Origin: an uncultured Collinsella sp.
GTDB lineage: Bacteria > Actinomycetota > Coriobacteriia > Coriobacteriales > Coriobacteriaceae
Assembly: GCA_902494625.1 (NCBI GenBank)
Contig: CABUUB010000044.1
Location: forward strand, 1 to 14,750
Direction of reading: 5' to 3'
DNA length: 14,750 bases
Below, piece after piece: positions 12,682 to 14,750 of the stretch. Positions within the stretch are counted from its first letter, which is position 1; the number at the start of each line of letters is the position of its first letter. Under the pieces are notes generated by a model, which saw only the letters and a program-made list of their open reading frames with translations, was not told the DNA's origin and made no database searches. The position numbers and the translations under genes were made by a program.

Positions 12682-13773
12682 ATGAAGAAGAACAAGAACT
12701 ATGTGGACCTGAAGGACCAGCCGGTTCCCGAGGGCCAGCATCTGCTCGAGGTCGATGACCTTAAGATGTATTTCCACACCGAGGATGGCGTCGTTCGCGC
12801 TGTCGACGGTGTCTCCTACACGCTCGATCGCGGCGAGACCCTGGGCGTCGTCGGTGAGTCCGGCTCCGGTAAGTCCGTGACCGCCATGACCATCATGGGT
12901 CTTATCTCGATGCCTCCGGGAAAGATTGAGGGCGGTGACGTTCGCTACCGCGGCCGTTCTATCCTCGAGATGACCGAGGAAGAGATGCAGCACATTCGCG
13001 GTAACGATATCGCGATGATCTTCCAGGATCCTATGACCTCCCTGAACCCGGTCTACAAGATTGGCAAGCAGGTGGGCGAGGGCCTTCGTCTGCACCGTGG
13101 TTACTCCAAGCAGGAGGCGCTCAAGCGCGCCACCGAGCTTTTGGACCTCGTCGGTATCCCCGAGCCCGAGAAGCGCGTCAACGAGTATCCGCACCAGTTC
13201 TCCGGTGGTATGCGTCAGCGTGTCATGATCGCTATGGCTCTTGCCTGCGATCCCGATATCCTGATTGCCGACGAGCCCACGACGGCTCTGGACGTTACCA
13301 TTCAGGCTCAGATTATCGAGCTCATGCAGGAGATGCAGGAGAAGAACGGCAACGCCATCATCATGATTACCCATGACCTGGGCGTCGTCGCCGATATGGC
13401 CGATAAGATCATGGTTATGTACGCCGGCCGTCCCGTCGAGTTCGGTACTGCTGAGGAAATCTTCTACGAGAGCCGCCACCCCTACACCTGGGGCCTTATC
13501 CGCTCCATCCCGGAGCAGGCTATCGAGGAGAAGAAGCCGCTCACGCCGATTCACGGTAACCCGCCTTCGCTCATGAACCTGCCCGAGGGCTGCGTCTTCT
13601 CTCCTCGCTGCCCCTATGCGACGGACAAGTGCCGCAAGCAGCGCCCCGAGCGCGTTGTCACCGAGTCTGGTCACTACTCTGCGTGCCACTACTCCGGTGA
13701 CCCCGAGTTCCTCAAGAACGCTCCTGAGACGTCCCGTACGCGCAAGGATTCCAAGAAGGGAGGCGAGGCGTAA
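12682..13773 (+). CDS. oppD: oligopeptide ABC transporter ATP-binding protein OppD
   Basis: Cytoplasmic ATPase subunit that pairs with OppF. The 363 residues carry Walker A GESGSGKS (58-65), the Q-loop FQDP with Gln115, the signature FSGGMRQR (173-180), Walker B ILIADEP (193-199, Glu198) and the switch His231 in ITHDLG. The C-terminal oligo-HPY region (about 262-340, starting ESRHPYTWGL) holds four Cys at 304, 310, 317 and 335, the spacing seen in peptide-transporter ATPases that bind a [4Fe-4S] cluster. The extreme C-terminus is a charged tail. The start lacks a strong ribosome binding site; the oppC stop is 2 nt upstream. An ATPase of this kind acts only with a partner, which is oppF here. 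Confidence 0.96.
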   Translation: MKKNKNYVDLKDQPVPEGQHLLEVDDLKMYFHTEDGVVRAVDGVSYTLDRGETLGVVGESGSGKSVTAMTIMGLISMPPGKIEGGDVRYRGRSILEMTEEEMQHIRGNDIAMIFQDPMTSLNPVYKIGKQVGEGLRLHRGYSKQEALKRATELLDLVGIPEPEKRVNEYPHQFSGGMRQRVMIAMALACDPDILIADEPTTALDVTIQAQIIELMQEMQEKNGNAIIMITHDLGVVADMADKIMVMYAGRPVEFGTAEEIFYESRHPYTWGLIRSIPEQAIEEKKPLTPIHGNPPSLMNLPEGCVFSPRCPYATDKCRKQRPERVVTESGHYSACHYSGDPEFLKNAPETSRTRKDSKKGGEA

Positions 13774-14750
13774 ATGGCAGATAATAACGAGCGTACTCCG
13801 CTGCTGAAGGTCGAGCACCTCTCTAAGGAGTTTCCCGCTGAGTCCGGCATGTTCGCCAAGCGCTTCTCCAAGCGTGTCGTCTCTGCTGTGAATGACATTT
13901 CGTTCGAGATTTATCCGGGCGAGACCTTTGGCCTGGTCGGCGAGTCTGGTTGCGGTAAGTCCACCACGGGCCGCACCATCATGCGTCTGACCAAGCCGAC
14001 TGCCGGTAAGGTGTTCTTCCAGGGCAAAGATGTTGCCGAGATGAGCAAGCATGAGATCAAGGACATGCGTCGCGAGATGCAGTTTATCTTTCAGGATCCT
14101 TATGCTTCGCTCAATCCTCGTATGACCATCGGCGAGATCGTCTCCGAGCCCATGACCATTCACGGCGTGGGCACCAAGGAGGAGCGCATTGAGCGTGTCC
14201 GCGAGCTTCTCGACGTTGTCGGACTGAACCCCGAGCACATTAACCGCTATCCTCATGAGTTCTCCGGCGGTCAGCGCCAGCGTGTCGGCATTGCCCGCGC
14301 ATTTGCGTTGAAGCCCAAGCTAATTATCTGCGACGAGCCGGTTTCCGCTCTGGATGTGTCCATTCAGGCCCAGGTTCTGAACCTGCTCAAGGAACTCCAG
14401 GACAAGTTCGGAACCGCATATCTGTTTATTGCCCACGACCTGTCCGTTGTGCAGCACATCTCCGATCGCGTCGCCGTTATGTATCTGGGTAAGATGGTCG
14501 AGGTTTCGGACTGGAAGACGCTCTACAGTGAGCCGCACCACCCGTACACGCAGTCGCTGCTGTCTGCTGTGCCGGTGCCCGATCCTGATATCCAGAAGAC
14601 CCGTAAGCGCATCATCCTTGCCGGCGACCCGCCGTCACCGCTTGATCCGCCGACCGGTTGCCGTTTCCACACGCGCTGCCCGATCGCGCAGGGTATCTGC
14701 TCTGAGAAGCTTCCCGAGTTTAAGGAAGTCGCACCGGGTCACTGCTGCGC
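13774..14750 (+). CDS. oppF: oligopeptide ABC transporter ATP-binding protein OppF (3' end outside window)
   Basis: Second ATPase subunit. 325 codons are visible and the frame is open at the right edge, so only a short tail is likely missing. The ATG abuts the oppD stop (TAAATG), with AAGGGAGG at 13756-13763 and GAGG at 13765-13768 upstream. Visible motifs are Walker A GESGCGKST (56-64), FQDPYASLNPR (106-116), signature FSGGQRQR (163-170), Walker B LIICDEP (183-189), D-loop SALD and switch His221 in IAHDLS. The C-terminal domain (HHPYTQSLLSAVP, then LAGDPPSP) has Cys at 296, 302, 309 and 324/325, matching the Cys layout in OppD. The order D then F with two different ATPases is the standard oligopeptide arrangement. 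Dipeptide or other substrates cannot be ruled out. Confidence 0.95.
   Translation, partial: MADNNERTPLLKVEHLSKEFPAESGMFAKRFSKRVVSAVNDISFEIYPGETFGLVGESGCGKSTTGRTIMRLTKPTAGKVFFQGKDVAEMSKHEIKDMRREMQFIFQDPYASLNPRMTIGEIVSEPMTIHGVGTKEERIERVRELLDVVGLNPEHINRYPHEFSGGQRQRVGIARAFALKPKLIICDEPVSALDVSIQAQVLNLLKELQDKFGTAYLFIAHDLSVVQHISDRVAVMYLGKMVEVSDWKTLYSEPHHPYTQSLLSAVPVPDPDIQKTRKRIILAGDPPSPLDPPTGCRFHTRCPIAQGICSEKLPEFKEVAPGHCC

Noticed and set aside
1..14750. A novel defence, toxin-antitoxin, secondary-metabolite or mobile system
   Set aside because: Nearly every base of coding capacity is taken by recognised housekeeping or transport genes; no unknown proteins, integrases, transposases, CRISPR repeats or tRNA attachment sites were seen.

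Overview
The window looks like core chromosome of a high-GC actinobacterium, most likely class Coriobacteriia and close to Collinsella. The grounds are the rapZ-whiA-gap-pgk-tpiA-(gpmI)-secG gene order, which is an actinobacterial arrangement, the strong preference for C- and G-ending codons, and protein features such as the Arg-type Walker A of RapZ. This placement is inferred from gene order and protein character, not from a search. All genes are on the + strand. I see no tRNA, rRNA, CRISPR array, insertion sequence or phage gene.

Layout. (1) 1-1319: the end of a sialic-acid/amino-sugar catabolic cluster, with the C-terminal part of a NanK-like ROK kinase and nanE; a 98-nt hairpin element (510-607) lies between them. 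(2) 1421-3277: rapZ and whiA, 6 nt apart, preceded by a terminator-like hairpin. The yvcK gene that usually lies between them is absent. (3) 3471-8146: lower glycolysis. gap has its own AT-rich upstream region and is closed by a strong terminator. pgk-tpiA-gpmI follow as a tightly packed set (8-bp overlap, then a 5-nt gap) closed by a second strong terminator. (4) 8311-8565: secG as a single gene with its own terminator. (5) 8859-14750: an oppABCDF oligopeptide ABC importer, with oppA separated from oppBCDF by a hairpin-bearing spacer; oppF runs off the right edge.

How it works together. GAPDH, PGK, TPI and phosphoglycerate mutase cover triose phosphate to 2-phosphoglycerate. NanK and NanE convert N-acetylmannosamine to GlcNAc-6-phosphate. 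OppABCDF brings in peptides across the membrane, and SecG serves the general export channel. This suits a gut anaerobe living on host glycans, sugars and peptides, but the lifestyle is inference.

On novelty: the genes are ordinary housekeeping and nutrient-uptake genes, and I found no convincing undescribed protein system. The items worth a second look are non-coding: the 98-nt hairpin element before nanE, stem-loops placed 5-9 nt before the ribosome binding site in four successive leaders, and a perfect 14-bp palindrome upstream of gap. The loss of yvcK, the placement of gpmI inside the conserved block, and an acidic tandem motif in an extracytoplasmic loop of OppB are secondary points.
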